From: Bin80 sp965220365
GTDB taxonomy: Bacteria; Bacteroidota; Rhodothermia; Rhodothermales; Bin80
Assembly (NCBI GenBank): GCA_965220365.1
Contig: OZ244823.1
Coordinates: forward strand, 2,232,001-2,296,000
Reading direction: 5' to 3'
DNA length: 64,000 nucleotides
This document shows positions 7,126-16,781 of the stretch, one piece after another. Both the position numbers and the translations under genes were made by a program. The stretch's first letter is position 1, and the number at the start of each line of letters is the position of its first letter. Under the pieces are notes generated by a model. The model was not told the origin of the DNA and searched no databases. It saw nothing but the letters and a program-made list of their open reading frames with translations.

Positions 7126-10100
7126 GTTCCTGGTAATCTTTTGCGTACCCACTTTCGAGTGCATTCAACAGTGCACGTTGCAGTTCATCCTTGGTCATAT
7201 TTGGTTGTAGCGGAAGAGGGCTCGCGCGTTCAATTTCAGATCCTTGCTGCCCTTCACGTTTCCGCTCGCGGCCCCTTTCCTGTAGGCTGCGTGATGCATC
7301 AAGAAGTCTAGTCAGGATCTGTTGCTGGCGCTGCCTCGTTGGGCGATTGACCTGACCAGACTGTAACTCCTGAATAGACTCTTCCATCTGCTGTGCGATA
7401 CGTTCTAGATCGCCAGCCAATTGATTGGCTAAGTCACGCTCCTGCGCCATCTCGGTAAGTTGACGCCGCATCGCCTCTTGTTGCCCAGCGATCTGTTGCA
7501 GACGCTCCTGCATATCTGGAGTCAATCGCTCCCCCTGTTGCCGCCCAAAAAATTCCTCAAGTGCTTGATTTAATTGCTCCTGTTGTGCGGCCATCTGTTG
7601 GAGTTGCTGGATCATTTGCTCCATAGACATCCCGCCGCCGCTACTTGACGAAGAATTCATGAGTTGATCAAGGAGGTCACTCAGAAGAAGAGCTAGATTA
7701 TTCAGGCTGGTCATTGCCTGTGCAGCATAGGACTCGGCAGAGGTGTTATTGCGGTCGGTTAGTGCTTCCGTAGTGGCGGACATGTGAAAAATTGCATTCC
7801 CGGCAAACTGTTGGACATTCCGTGACAACTGTGGCAAGCTCCGCCCCAATGACTGAATAGAGTCAGCAACGACTGCACCACCTGTTTCCAGGATTGATTG
7901 CGCCTGTGCAAAATCACGCAGTAAGGGACTTTCTTGGGTGACATTTGCAATCTTTCGACGGAGTTCCTCCTGATCTTGGGACAACCTGAGAACATTGCTC
8001 AAAATCAATTTGAGCGCCGCGAGGTTGATCTGCATTTGTTGTCCTTGCATTCCGCTCTGGATGTTCTGCAGATCCGATTGCAACTGCTGCATACTTTGAC
8101 TCATCTGCTGCTGCCCCTGATTTGCCTGTTGCATCTGCTCAGACTGCATCTGCTGAGCATTTTGCCGCATATTCTCGGGAAGTTCCTTGGCTTGCGTTTG
8201 CTCATTGAGCTGCTCCATTTGGCTTGTGGGGGCTCGCTGAAGCTCTTGCATCCGATCCGAGATCTCCTCCATCCTGTCTTCAAGGGCCGTCATCTCGTCC
8301 GATGCCAATAACTGCTCGTCTGCAAGATCTTCTGAATTCGCTTGGGCATCCTCGTCACTGGTTTGCTCAGCAAGCTTGTCTTGTACCTGTTGTAGGTCTT
8401 CCGCGCGCCGAGCTGCTTCTTCAAGTTGCTGCTGCACCTGAAAACTTTTGAATAGCTCCAGTGCCCGCTCTATACGCTCTCTGAACATCTCCTCGTTGAA
8501 CTCAAATTTTTCCAATGATTCCTGCATCGCAGCAGGGTCAAGTTCAGAGAGGGCCTCCTGTAGCTCTTGCAATGCTTCCATTAACTCAGGAGAGCTGATC
8601 TCTTCCGTTACATTCTGGAGTTCTTCAAATAGATCCAGTAATTCATCGCTGACCAAGTTGTGATCTTCCATTTGCTGTGCAGCATCGGCCATATTGCTGG
8701 TAAGCTCATCTACCCGATTTTGGAGATCTTCCTGTGCTTGGCTTAACTCTTCGAGGTTTTGGCGGTCATCCCAACTGGCATCCTGTTTTCTGCGCAATTC
8801 ATCCCTGAGTTCGTCAAACTCCTCCCGTATCAACTCGGCCTCTTCCAAAAGCGACTCAAGACCGGATTCCGTTTCATCCTGCGCAGTCTCAAGAGTCTCA
8901 TATCGTTCGGTAATAGATGGGAGGCGTAACTCTTGGGTTGCACTTGAGCTCTTTTTGGGACCATTGTATCCATCATTATCCCAGATCGTTACGAAATAAC
9001 TGATTACGTCTCCAGGGACAATATCAAGGCCAGTCGTCAAATCCAGATCCCAGAGGTATTGGATCTCGGGAGCAGTTGGAAGTGGGAGTTCCATTTCCTG
9101 GAAAGAGTCCATTGTATCTCCGAAACGACTCTCTGAATGGCGCCAGGAAAGGGTAAAGCGTGAGAAACCAAAATCATCCTGAACACGAATGGTCAACGGG
9201 ACCAGAAGCTCAAAATCCATATCTGTCCGGGGAGCCGGAGAGATGAGTTCAATAGAAGGATGGCGGTCATACAGTGGGGTAACCGAATAGGTGATCGGGT
9301 CAAGATTACGGACGCCATTGGAAGATTCGAGCAGTATGCGGTAACTGGTTTCATCGTGAATCGTAATCGTCCCGGCCAAGTCGTCGAGAATGATGTCATC
9401 GCTACCCGAATCAAGAGAAAGCCAGGCTCGGGTACCAGGAATGCTGGATCGAATCCGAATATGCGCTGCAGTGCCCTGCAATGCAGTAATATTCCCTGTC
9501 CCCAGGGGCAACTCTTCAGCTGGAAGCCCTGAATAGGGTGGGGGATGTAAGGTGATTTGCAGGTTTCGAAGAACCGGTCGGTCAATGACGGCAACATCAT
9601 ACCAGTCAGATGTCACCGGACCGGACACTGCACGGTACCGAAATGGCAGACGCAGATTGTTTTCCTGGTGGAGAAAACGACCAAGTGAATCGCCCTTGAC
9701 ATTTTGTGATTGTACGCGAGTTTCCCCAATTACACCTAGTTCAAAGGTGACCATATCTGGCACTGTGGCTCCCGATGCATGGGCAATCATGACTAGTGAA
9801 TCGCCTTTGGTCACTTCGGTATTACCAGGTGTCACCGAGAGGGAGAATGGGGCGGGGCGCTCGAAGGTTGTACCGGGAGAGAACAGGCGGACGGAGGCAT
9901 CCCGGAATCCCTGTGGGGCTGCGAGAACCAGCATGGCAACCAACCCAAGCGGGATCGCCATATATCGGCTCCGAGCGATGGGTTGACGCCAGTTCACTCT
10001 CTCAATGAGTGGTAATTTGGACACTTCTGCATCAAGTGACTGTACGGCATGATCAATCAAGGGCTGCGGAGCGGGGCTTGCATCCCCATTACACAACTCA

Positions 10101-10444
10101 AGCAGGGATACCAATTGATTCTGTAGAGCGGGCTGCTTCTGAGCCACCGTACGCGCAATATTTTTGTATTGTGAACGGCGGATCCATCCGGTGATCCAAG
10201 GTCGAATGACCAGCCAGAAAAGTAGGGCAACTGCCGCAATAATCCAGACCCAGAAAAATACGCTGCGCCATGAAGTTGGCATCCAGAAGCGCATTTCCAC
10301 CATCAGCAGCAGGGCGAGACCACTTGCAACAGCAAGAATCAGCAGAACGAGGCCAACAGCCACGCGTTCCGTGATTAGACGATTCCAGCATCCCCGGAGT
10401 CGGGTCTGGATCCCATTCAGGATGTATCTGGACTCATTACTCAT
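7088..10444 (-). CDS. DUF4175 family membrane protein with long coiled-coil and Gln-rich C-terminus
   Basis: About 1118 residues. An ATG at 10444 fits better than the TTG at 10447. Two strong membrane segments lie near residues 25-50 and 60-85, with a third near 165-182 (MAIPLGLVAMLVLAAP), then beta-rich extracytoplasmic-type sequence (about 190-500), then a very long Glu/Gln/Met-rich helical stretch (about 530-1100) with coiled-coil periodicity, a poly-Ser/Gly break (NSSSSSGGG) and a run rich in QQM. This is the DUF4175 architecture, common in Bacteroidota and Proteobacteria; its function is not established. Divergent from glgC, with about 98 bp between start codons. Confidence 0.8.
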   Translation of the reverse strand: MSNESRYILNGIQTRLRGCWNRLITERVAVGLVLLILAVASGLALLLMVEMRFWMPTSWRSVFFWVWIIAAVALLFWLVIRPWITGWIRRSQYKNIARTVAQKQPALQNQLVSLLELCNGDASPAPQPLIDHAVQSLDAEVSKLPLIERVNWRQPIARSRYMAIPLGLVAMLVLAAPQGFRDASVRLFSPGTTFERPAPFSLSVTPGNTEVTKGDSLVMIAHASGATVPDMVTFELGVIGETRVQSQNVKGDSLGRFLHQENNLRLPFRYRAVSGPVTSDWYDVAVIDRPVLRNLQITLHPPPYSGLPAEELPLGTGNITALQGTAAHIRIRSSIPGTRAWLSLDSGSDDIILDDLAGTITIHDETSYRILLESSNGVRNLDPITYSVTPLYDRHPSIELISPAPRTDMDFELLVPLTIRVQDDFGFSRFTLSWRHSESRFGDTMDSFQEMELPLPTAPEIQYLWDLDLTTGLDIVPGDVISYFVTIWDNDGYNGPKKSSSATQELRLPSITERYETLETAQDETESGLESLLEEAELIREEFDELRDELRRKQDASWDDRQNLEELSQAQEDLQNRVDELTSNMADAAQQMEDHNLVSDELLDLFEELQNVTEEISSPELMEALQELQEALSELDPAAMQESLEKFEFNEEMFRERIERALELFKSFQVQQQLEEAARRAEDLQQVQDKLAEQTSDEDAQANSEDLADEQLLASDEMTALEDRMEEISDRMQELQRAPTSQMEQLNEQTQAKELPENMRQNAQQMQSEQMQQANQGQQQMSQSMQQLQSDLQNIQSGMQGQQMQINLAALKLILSNVLRLSQDQEELRRKIANVTQESPLLRDFAQAQSILETGGAVVADSIQSLGRSLPQLSRNVQQFAGNAIFHMSATTEALTDRNNTSAESYAAQAMTSLNNLALLLSDLLDQLMNSSSSSGGGMSMEQMIQQLQQMAAQQEQLNQALEEFFGRQQGERLTPDMQERLQQIAGQQEAMRRQLTEMAQERDLANQLAGDLERIAQQMEESIQELQSGQVNRPTRQRQQQILTRLLDASRSLQERGRERKREGQQGSEIERASPLPLQPNMTKDELQRALLNALESGYAKDYQELIQRYFELLQNQ

Positions 10445-10542
10445 CAAGGTAGTTTACCACACATCATTCTAGCGGTTTCGCATTCAGACATGTTAATTCA
10501 TCGCAGTATAGCCCTATCTTTCTATGAATCACCATAATTCAA

Positions 10543-11805
10543 ATGACTGATTGTATTGCCATTATCCTCGGCGGTGGAGCGGGTTCGCGTCTGTTTCCGC
10601 TTACGCTTCTTCGGTCCAAGCCAGCCGTACCACTGGGCGGTAAGTACCGACTGATTGACGTTCCGGTCTCCAACTGTATTAACTCCAATATTAACAAGAT
10701 CTTTGTTCTGACGCAATTCAATTCTGCCAGTTTGAATCGTCATCTTGCTCACACCTATCGGTTCGATAATTATCGACGGGGCTTTGTGACGGTCATGGCT
10801 GCGGAGCAGACACAGCGTTCAGCAAACTGGTTTCAGGGGACCGCGGATGCTGTGCGCCAATGCATTCCTCACGTTTCAATTTACCGCCAGAAATATGCGC
10901 TGATTTTATCGGGAGATCAACTCTATTCAATGGACTATCGAAAGATTATTGATCACCATGCAGCCAACGATGCGGCAGTCACTGTCGCAACGATTCCAGT
11001 TACGGCAGAAGAAGCATCTGATTTTGGTATTCTCAAAACCGATGAGCATCAGGAAATTACAGAGTTCTACGAGAAGCCCGAGGACCTCACCGGAAAGTCA
11101 AGTATAGTCAGTGAATCTATGGAGGCTGCGGGACGTGTATATCTGGCATCCATGGGCATTTATGTGTTCGACAGCGAACTTCTCTTCCAGGCACTTGATC
11201 AACATCCGAATGATCATGACTTCGGGAAGCAGATTATTCCTCGGGCGATTGATAAAGTGAAGGTGGTCAGTTATCCATTTGAAGGGTACTGGAGTGATAT
11301 CGGGACAATTCGCTCGTACTATGATGCCAGCCTAATGCTGACAAACCCTCTACCGGGATTCAATATTTACGATACAAACAAGAGATTGTACACAAATGCA
11401 CGAATGCTCCCACCTGCAAAAATGTCGGGGGCTAAATTCACGGACAGTCTCGTGTCCGAGGGAAGTGTAATTGGTGAGAGCTCCATCACCAGATCTGTAA
11501 TTGGAATTCGCTCACGCATTGGCAACCATACGACGATCCGTGACTCAGTTCTGCTGGGTGCGGACTATTATCCGTTGCACGGATTGGCATCCAGCGAACG
11601 CATTGAAGGCCCGGAACAGCCAGGTGTAGGAGATCATACATTTATCGAGGGCACTATCGTAGACAAGAATGTGCGTATTGGGAATAAATGCATCATACGC
11701 AACAAGGAAGGCGTACAAGAGCACGATGGGGAAAATTTCTATATCCGGGACGGAGTCGTCGTGATTCCAAAGAATGTCTCCATCCCAGATGAAACCGTGA
11801 TTTGA
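10543..11805 (+). CDS. glgC: Glucose-1-phosphate adenylyltransferase (ADP-glucose pyrophosphorylase)
   Basis: 420 residues. Makes ADP-glucose from glucose-1-phosphate and ATP, the committed step to glycogen. The nucleotidyltransferase core starts IILGGGAGSRLFPLT, then RSKPAVPLGGKYRLIDVPVSN, WFQGTADAVRQ, LSGDQLYSMDY, ASDFGIL and FYEKPE; GYWSDIGTI precedes a left-handed beta-helix C-terminal domain with hexapeptide-like repeats (SVIGESSITRSVIGIRSRIG) that carries allosteric sites in this family. The stop overlaps the start of the next gene (TGATG), implying translational coupling. No other glycogen gene is in the window. Confidence 0.96.
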   Translation: MTDCIAIILGGGAGSRLFPLTLLRSKPAVPLGGKYRLIDVPVSNCINSNINKIFVLTQFNSASLNRHLAHTYRFDNYRRGFVTVMAAEQTQRSANWFQGTADAVRQCIPHVSIYRQKYALILSGDQLYSMDYRKIIDHHAANDAAVTVATIPVTAEEASDFGILKTDEHQEITEFYEKPEDLTGKSSIVSESMEAAGRVYLASMGIYVFDSELLFQALDQHPNDHDFGKQIIPRAIDKVKVVSYPFEGYWSDIGTIRSYYDASLMLTNPLPGFNIYDTNKRLYTNARMLPPAKMSGAKFTDSLVSEGSVIGESSITRSVIGIRSRIGNHTTIRDSVLLGADYYPLHGLASSERIEGPEQPGVGDHTFIEGTIVDKNVRIGNKCIIRNKEGVQEHDGENFYIRDGVVVIPKNVSIPDETVI

Positions 11806-12374
11806 TGAAATTGGCCGAGAATAGATACTGGTTGGCTCCGCCGTTGATTGGGCTTTTGATCTTGGCAGGGTGTAGAACCTATGGCGGCAGTACGGATGAG
11901 CAGATTGCTGCGAGCGTGCTCACGGCTACCCAGCAGGTAGCTGCCGAAGTCTCAAGGATTGAAATCGAATCAGCGATGTTGATGGAGGCTGCCGCGATTC
12001 ATCCTGAATTAATTCCTTACAGTGAGCGTATGCAAGCCATCGTGGATGAGTACATGGAGATTAAGGAGAAACAGAAGAAATTGGCAGAGGAGGTTACTTC
12101 CATTCGGGATAATTTCGTTACGAAATGGGTTGGTCAGGATCGCCATAGGGCATTGCATCGCGCACTTGGTGCAATCATCAGCGAAAGGGAATTAAAGCAG
12201 CATCAAATAAATTTGGTTGCTCAAGATTTAGGAAGGCATCTTGGGGTTACAGAACGGAGGCAGCCAGCCGAGGAAGGTCGCTTGCAAATCCGGCCGCATC
12301 ATTACAACCGATCGTGGCCAGTTACAGAACTCCAGGATCTATTGACCGATATAGAATCGGAGCCCACCGAATAG
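11805..12374 (+). CDS. Predicted lipoprotein of unknown function, coupled to glgC
   Basis: 189 residues from the ATG at 11805, which overlaps the glgC stop by one base (TGATG). A signal peptide (PPLIGLLILAGC) ends in a lipobox, so this is likely a lipoprotein. The mature part is helical and charged, with coiled-coil character (EYMEIKEKQKKLAEEVTSI), ending in a Pro/Arg-rich tail. I recognise no domain. Coupling to glgC may only reflect compact gene order, since a cell-envelope protein has no obvious part in ADP-glucose synthesis. Confidence 0.7.
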   Translation: MKLAENRYWLAPPLIGLLILAGCRTYGGSTDEQIAASVLTATQQVAAEVSRIEIESAMLMEAAAIHPELIPYSERMQAIVDEYMEIKEKQKKLAEEVTSIRDNFVTKWVGQDRHRALHRALGAIISERELKQHQINLVAQDLGRHLGVTERRQPAEEGRLQIRPHHYNRSWPVTELQDLLTDIESEPTE

Positions 12375-12414
12375 TACCCTTGAATCGGGCTACAGGTTGA
12401 TCACTCATGGACAT

Positions 12415-14394
12415 ATGATCCTGAGGACACTCTTTTTTTTGTGTGTAGCCGGGACAGTGCAGGCTCAAGTGCCGACGGACTCACTCATCCACTATGAGCT
12501 AGGGGATATTGTTGTACGCTCATCAGGAGATTCTCCCGATATATCATCCATATCCACCATGCAGCAGGTTCGCTTGGCGGGGATTGCTCAAGCGGATGCC
12601 GCTTCCATTCATCCTGTTCTCCGGCAGATTCCGTCGGCACACCTTCAGACAAACTCTAGGGGAGAATCGCTTATCTATTTGCGGGGGGCAGGCGAGCGGC
12701 AGGTGAGTTTGTTTTTTGATGGAGCTCTGCTCAACATTCCCTGGGACAATCGAATAGATCTAAGCCTGATTCCCTCAGAGGTGGTAGGGGAAATTTCGAT
12801 AGCCAAAGGCGTCCCATCCGTTCTTTATGGTGCGAATGTTCTTGGTGGGGCAATCAATATGACCTCTAGGCAGCTTCGTAGTCCAGGAAGTTTTTCGCAG
12901 GTATCAGGGATTTTAGGTTCGTATGGTTCGCAGCAGGCCCGGATGACTTGGCTTCGTCGTACGGAACGCTTCCAGTCCACAGTCTTTGTGGGAATCTCGG
13001 ATCAGGATGGCTATGGTCTTCCACAAGAGGCTGATCTACCATACAGCCAAGACTCGAACGACCTTCGAACCAATACCGACCGCCAGATGCGATCCATGTT
13101 TGGGCAATTCTCCTTCAATGTTGCAGGAGAGGGAAGTATTGGAGTTTCTTTCTTGCGCTTTGATGGTAAGAAGGGAATCGCGCCCGAAGGACATCTGGAT
13201 CCACGAAACGCAAATGTGCGCTTCTGGCGGTACCCCGACTGGGGTACGAACATGGCGATTCTCAGTGGCAAGTTTCCCTTTTTGGATGGAACTTTGCGCG
13301 GTACAGCATGGGTCAGCAGATTTAGCCAAACCATCGCACAGTACTCTGACAAATCTTATTCTGAACAGCTGGAAACCCAGATTGACGAGGATGATACGTA
13401 CGGAGCACGGCTCACGTATTTGCGTAATTTTTTGAACTCCGGGTCACTCCGGGCGGCGGTCAACCTTCTCTCATCAAGTCATAAACAGGAAGATCTTGAA
13501 GCACAGGGATCATCGCTGTACAGAGTTTTTTCACAGCGCATTCTTAGCAATGGGATCGAGTATACCAGACCTGGTCTGGTGAATGTGATGGTTGGTGCAA
13601 GTATGGATGTTCTCGTAACCCCCAAAACAGGTGATAAGCCCAGCCGCGGCCCGCAGACAGGGTTGGGGGCGACCATGGGGCTATCCCATGAACTTTATCC
13701 CGGCGTAAGGATCAGAGGGATCGTTGGGCGCAAGACACGTTTTCCAACCATGCGGGAATTATTTGGAGAGGCCTTGGGGCGTTTTCTTGTTAACCCGGAC
13801 CTAGAGCCTGAATCTTCTCTTCTCACCGAGGCAGCGATCGAATTTGAGCGAGGTGAAACCACCGCGGAGGCCATTGCTTTCTTTAACCGAACCTACAACA
13901 CGATTGGCCAGGAGATGGTGCTGCTTCAAGGGGAAACCAGTGCAAGGCGTCAACGAGTCAATCTTGAAGGGAGCCACGTATTCGGGCTTGAGGCCACCGT
14001 CACTTCCAGAGTGATCCAAAGCCTGCTATTCAGTTGCAGCCTGACGGGAATGCGTGCTCGTGAACTTAGCCCGAGTGGGACTCAGCCGCTTGTGGAAAAG
14101 CCATCCTGGATTGGGAGATGCAATGTGGATTATCGACTCGGAGTAGGGATTTCGGTTGTATTCGAGAGCTCCTATTCTGGTCAGGCGTACGGATTGGGGG
14201 AAGAGAACAACCTGATTCCACTTCCGAATTCACTGGTAATGAATTCACGTGTTGCGTGGCTGATTCTCCACGGGGGATATTCGGCGGAACTATTCGCAAG
14301 AGTAAACAACCTCACCGACGAGGTCGTCCTACCTCAGTTGGGGCTCCCGGGACCGGGCCGGGCATTGCACGCTGGCCTTCAAGTGACATTTTGA
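12415..14394 (+). CDS. TonB-dependent outer-membrane receptor
   Basis: About 659 residues from the ATG at 12415, which gives a clean signal peptide (MILRTLFFLCVAGTVQAQ); the frame is open to a TTG at 12397. A plug domain follows (DIVVRSSG, LRQIPSAHLQTNSRGESLIYLRGAGERQVSLFFDG, VPSVLYGANVLGGAINM), then an amphipathic-strand barrel with TonB-receptor landmarks (EPESSLLTEAAIEF, NLTDEVVLPQLGLPGPGRALHAGLQVTF with terminal aromatic residue). These proteins take up siderophores, cobalamin or glycans across the outer membrane with TonB energy. The plug lacks the N-terminal carboxypeptidase-like extension of the other receptor here. Ligand unknown. Confidence 0.9.
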   Translation: MILRTLFFLCVAGTVQAQVPTDSLIHYELGDIVVRSSGDSPDISSISTMQQVRLAGIAQADAASIHPVLRQIPSAHLQTNSRGESLIYLRGAGERQVSLFFDGALLNIPWDNRIDLSLIPSEVVGEISIAKGVPSVLYGANVLGGAINMTSRQLRSPGSFSQVSGILGSYGSQQARMTWLRRTERFQSTVFVGISDQDGYGLPQEADLPYSQDSNDLRTNTDRQMRSMFGQFSFNVAGEGSIGVSFLRFDGKKGIAPEGHLDPRNANVRFWRYPDWGTNMAILSGKFPFLDGTLRGTAWVSRFSQTIAQYSDKSYSEQLETQIDEDDTYGARLTYLRNFLNSGSLRAAVNLLSSSHKQEDLEAQGSSLYRVFSQRILSNGIEYTRPGLVNVMVGASMDVLVTPKTGDKPSRGPQTGLGATMGLSHELYPGVRIRGIVGRKTRFPTMRELFGEALGRFLVNPDLEPESSLLTEAAIEFERGETTAEAIAFFNRTYNTIGQEMVLLQGETSARRQRVNLEGSHVFGLEATVTSRVIQSLLFSCSLTGMRARELSPSGTQPLVEKPSWIGRCNVDYRLGVGISVVFESSYSGQAYGLGEENNLIPLPNSLVMNSRVAWLILHGGYSAELFARVNNLTDEVVLPQLGLPGPGRALHAGLQVTF

Positions 14395-14464
14395 GAGTGA
14401 CTAAGTAGTGAGGCGTGTTCCCTCAGGTTGCGTCAAAGATTGAGTAAAGGATAGGTTATGACCT

Positions 14465-15388
14465 CTACTGGTTGCTTTTGGCAGATTGAATTCGATCAGA
14501 AATCTCTATTGACAAGTTTTGTGCCTCGGTTACTTGATTGGATGTCATGTACGACTCGCGAAGCAAATTTTTTCGGGCAAGTGCCAATTGGTGCCCTTTC
14601 ATGGCCGCAATGCTTAACCATGCATAAGCTCGAATGTTGAAATAGTTACAATCACTACAATCATTCCACAACAAATCTTTGTGTGGGAAGCTCCGTCTAT
14701 TCATGTATTCCATTCCTAGAGAATAATGATCACTGGCGTCTCCCTTTTCGGCGATTAATTCATACCACTTCATTGCCTCTTGTTCGTTCTTTGGAACGCC
14801 TCTTCCATCATCATACATGCTCCCAAGGTTGTGCTGTGCTGTGGTGTCACCCTGCTCAGCTGCAAGGCGATACCATTTCAAAGCTTCTTGATAGTTCTCC
14901 GGTACGCCATGGCCATTTTCATACATAACTGCAAGATTCTTTTGAGCTCTGGCGTGCCCTTGTTTAGCTGTGAGTGTCCACCATTTCATAGCCTCCTGGT
15001 AGTTCTGCGGACCTCCTTCCCCATTGTAGTACATAAATCCTAGGCTGCCTTGTGCGTGGGCGTGTCCTTGCTCGGCTGCGAGTCGAAACCACTTCAAAGC
15101 CTCCTGATCGTTTTTTGGGGCACCCTTCCCGTTGTAGTACACTCCTCCGAGGCTGTATTGTGCGTCGGCGAGTCCTTGCCCAGCTGCGAGTTTAAACCAT
15201 TTTAATGCCTCTTTATCGTTCTCTTCAATTCCGTAACCATTTGCATAGGCGACTCCTAGCTTCCATTGAGCCTCAGCATTGCCTGACTCTGCCGCCTGAT
15301 GTAACTGATCAATACTCTGTGCTGCAATATAGCCGGAGTTCCCTGGTGCCAGAAGTATCAAAGAGAAAAGAAAAAACAAAAATCTCAT
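14465..15388 (-). CDS. Secreted Sel1-repeat (TPR-like) protein
   Basis: 307 residues. A signal peptide (MRFLFFLFSLILLAPGNSGYIAAQ) is followed by five clear Sel1-like repeats of 36 residues, each of the form A-x-x-x-LG-x-x-Y-x-x-G-x-G-x-x-x-x-x-x-EA-x-KW-x-x-x-A-x-x-G (residues about 37-215), a degenerate sixth, and a C-terminal helical part (AYAWLSIAAMKGHQLA). Sel1 repeats build a superhelix for protein-protein contacts; many secreted ones have no known role. The repeats are close in DNA sequence too, so copy number may vary between strains. Confidence 0.9.
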   Translation of the reverse strand: MRFLFFLFSLILLAPGNSGYIAAQSIDQLHQAAESGNAEAQWKLGVAYANGYGIEENDKEALKWFKLAAGQGLADAQYSLGGVYYNGKGAPKNDQEALKWFRLAAEQGHAHAQGSLGFMYYNGEGGPQNYQEAMKWWTLTAKQGHARAQKNLAVMYENGHGVPENYQEALKWYRLAAEQGDTTAQHNLGSMYDDGRGVPKNEQEAMKWYELIAEKGDASDHYSLGMEYMNRRSFPHKDLLWNDCSDCNYFNIRAYAWLSIAAMKGHQLALARKNLLRESYMTSNQVTEAQNLSIEISDRIQSAKSNQ

Positions 15389-15433
15389 AGGCTCATGATC
15401 AAATCTACAGCAGTTGTTCTGTTAAGAATCCGC

Positions 15434-15730
15434 TCATCTATTCAGTTGAGCAAGTTGGTAGCTGTGTGCTATGGCCGGGGCCGAAAATAATGGTTTGACC
15501 TCGGCCCAAGTCTCTTTAAATAGGTCCGACTCCCGATAGGACTTCAGACTTGACTCGGACTCCCATTCGCTATAGGTGGTGAATATGTTTGTCGACGTAT
15601 TATCAACCCACAACTCAAGCCGTTTGCATCCTTGCATCTGGCGAATTTTTGGAGCAACGGCCTGAAACAGTTGCTCAAATGATTTTGTGGCATCCGGTTG
15701 CAGCGTAAGCCGAACGATTCTAATCAGCAT
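15434..15730 (-). CDS. Antibiotic biosynthesis monooxygenase (ABM) domain protein
   Basis: About 98 residues from the ATG at 15730 (MLIRIVRLTLQPD), which lies within the last codons of pyrF and overlaps its stop. The ferredoxin-like ABM fold is suggested by the two-strand/two-helix pattern with MQGCKRLELWVD, FTTYSEWESESSLKSYRESDLFKETW, typical of small quinol/heme-type monooxygenases. Such proteins oxidise or degrade small aromatic molecules, but many are uncharacterised. Overlap with pyrF suggests joint translation; a direct metabolic link is not evident. Confidence 0.75.
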   Translation of the reverse strand: MLIRIVRLTLQPDATKSFEQLFQAVAPKIRQMQGCKRLELWVDNTSTNIFTTYSEWESESSLKSYRESDLFKETWAEVKPLFSAPAIAHSYQLAQLNR

Positions 15731-16559
15731 AGGAATTGACTGCATGGTTCAGTTCATCACGCAGATCCCGCGCGGCATTTGCCGCCATCTCGTCAAAGTC
15801 TTTGCCGGAGGAGGCATAGAGAATACCACGGCTGCTGCTTACGAGGACAGGCCCATCGGGAGTTGCTACACCTGCCACGACATCAATAGAACCTCCCTGC
15901 ACTCCGATGCCAGGGATCAGGAAAGGTGTATCTGAATACAGTCTGCGTAGATCATGTAATTCTGTTGGATTGGTCGCCCCCACAACAAATCCAATGGATC
16001 CCGGGAGCTTTTCGCCCCATGTAAAGGCAAGATGAGCAACATGTGCATACAGAGGCTTCCCGTCGGCTATCAGGGATTGCAGCTGATCACTACTGGGATT
16101 CGAGGTTCGAATCAGAACGAATACCGCGCGGTCTTTGTACGCCAGAAATGGTTTTACAGCATCCAAACCCATGTATGGCGCAACTGTGCAGCCGTCCGCT
16201 TCCAGCAAATCGAAGATGCTCTCAGCGTATTTGGAGGCTGTATTGCCAATGTCACCACGCTTTGCATCAATAATTCGAATTTTATCCTTGGGGATGAAGC
16301 CAATGGTGGTTTTCAGTACATCAAAACCACAACTCCCGAGACTCTCATAGAATGCAGCGTTGAGTTTGTAGGAACAGGCATAGGGAGCCGTAGCCTGAAT
16401 GATCGCCTCATTGAACGCCAGAACAGCAGATTGGGGGGACCTATATTTTTTGCGCAGAGATTCCGGCAGCTTGTTCAGATCTGGGTCCAATCCCACGCAA
16501 ACCATACTGTCAGAGATGGTCTGGGCAACATGCAGTCGTTGAATGAAGTCAGGCTTCAT
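15720..16559 (-). CDS. pyrF: Orotidine 5'-phosphate decarboxylase, type 2
   Basis: About 279 residues from the ATG at 16559 (MKPDFIQRLHVAQ); a TTG at 16583 would add eight. Converts OMP to UMP, last step of pyrimidine synthesis. Seen: CVGLDPDL at the barrel start, the catalytic signature IIDAKRGDIGNTASKYA, PYMGLDAVKPF, VLIRTSNPSS, FVVGATNP, IPGIGVQGGS and SSRGILYAS near the phosphate-binding loop. The length and D-A-K-R-G-D-I-G-N-T motif place it in the long (type 2, mycobacterial/Bacteroidota) subfamily. The ABM-domain gene starts inside its 3' end. Confidence 0.96.
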   Translation of the reverse strand: MKPDFIQRLHVAQTISDSMVCVGLDPDLNKLPESLRKKYRSPQSAVLAFNEAIIQATAPYACSYKLNAAFYESLGSCGFDVLKTTIGFIPKDKIRIIDAKRGDIGNTASKYAESIFDLLEADGCTVAPYMGLDAVKPFLAYKDRAVFVLIRTSNPSSDQLQSLIADGKPLYAHVAHLAFTWGEKLPGSIGFVVGATNPTELHDLRRLYSDTPFLIPGIGVQGGSIDVVAGVATPDGPVLVSSSRGILYASSGKDFDEMAANAARDLRDELNHAVNSYAD

Positions 16560-16781
16560 CACCGGGGAGGAGTTGAAGATCAATGATGGATCTTATAATA
16601 CGAATGGGGGCTGGTTTTGCTCGGAACATAGAATGATCGTATCATAGAGTCCATAGGGGTGCTGTGAAATGTAAATAGATCTCACACCAGTGAACCAAAA
16701 CCGAGTATAGGTATATCCGAGTTGCAGCCTCGTATGGCTGAATTGTCAATTCATGTGAACCAAATCCAATCATCATCAACT

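Noticed and set aside
16032..16586. 184-codon plus-strand frame
   Set aside because: Antisense to pyrF, whose catalytic motifs are intact; no domain seen in the plus-strand product.
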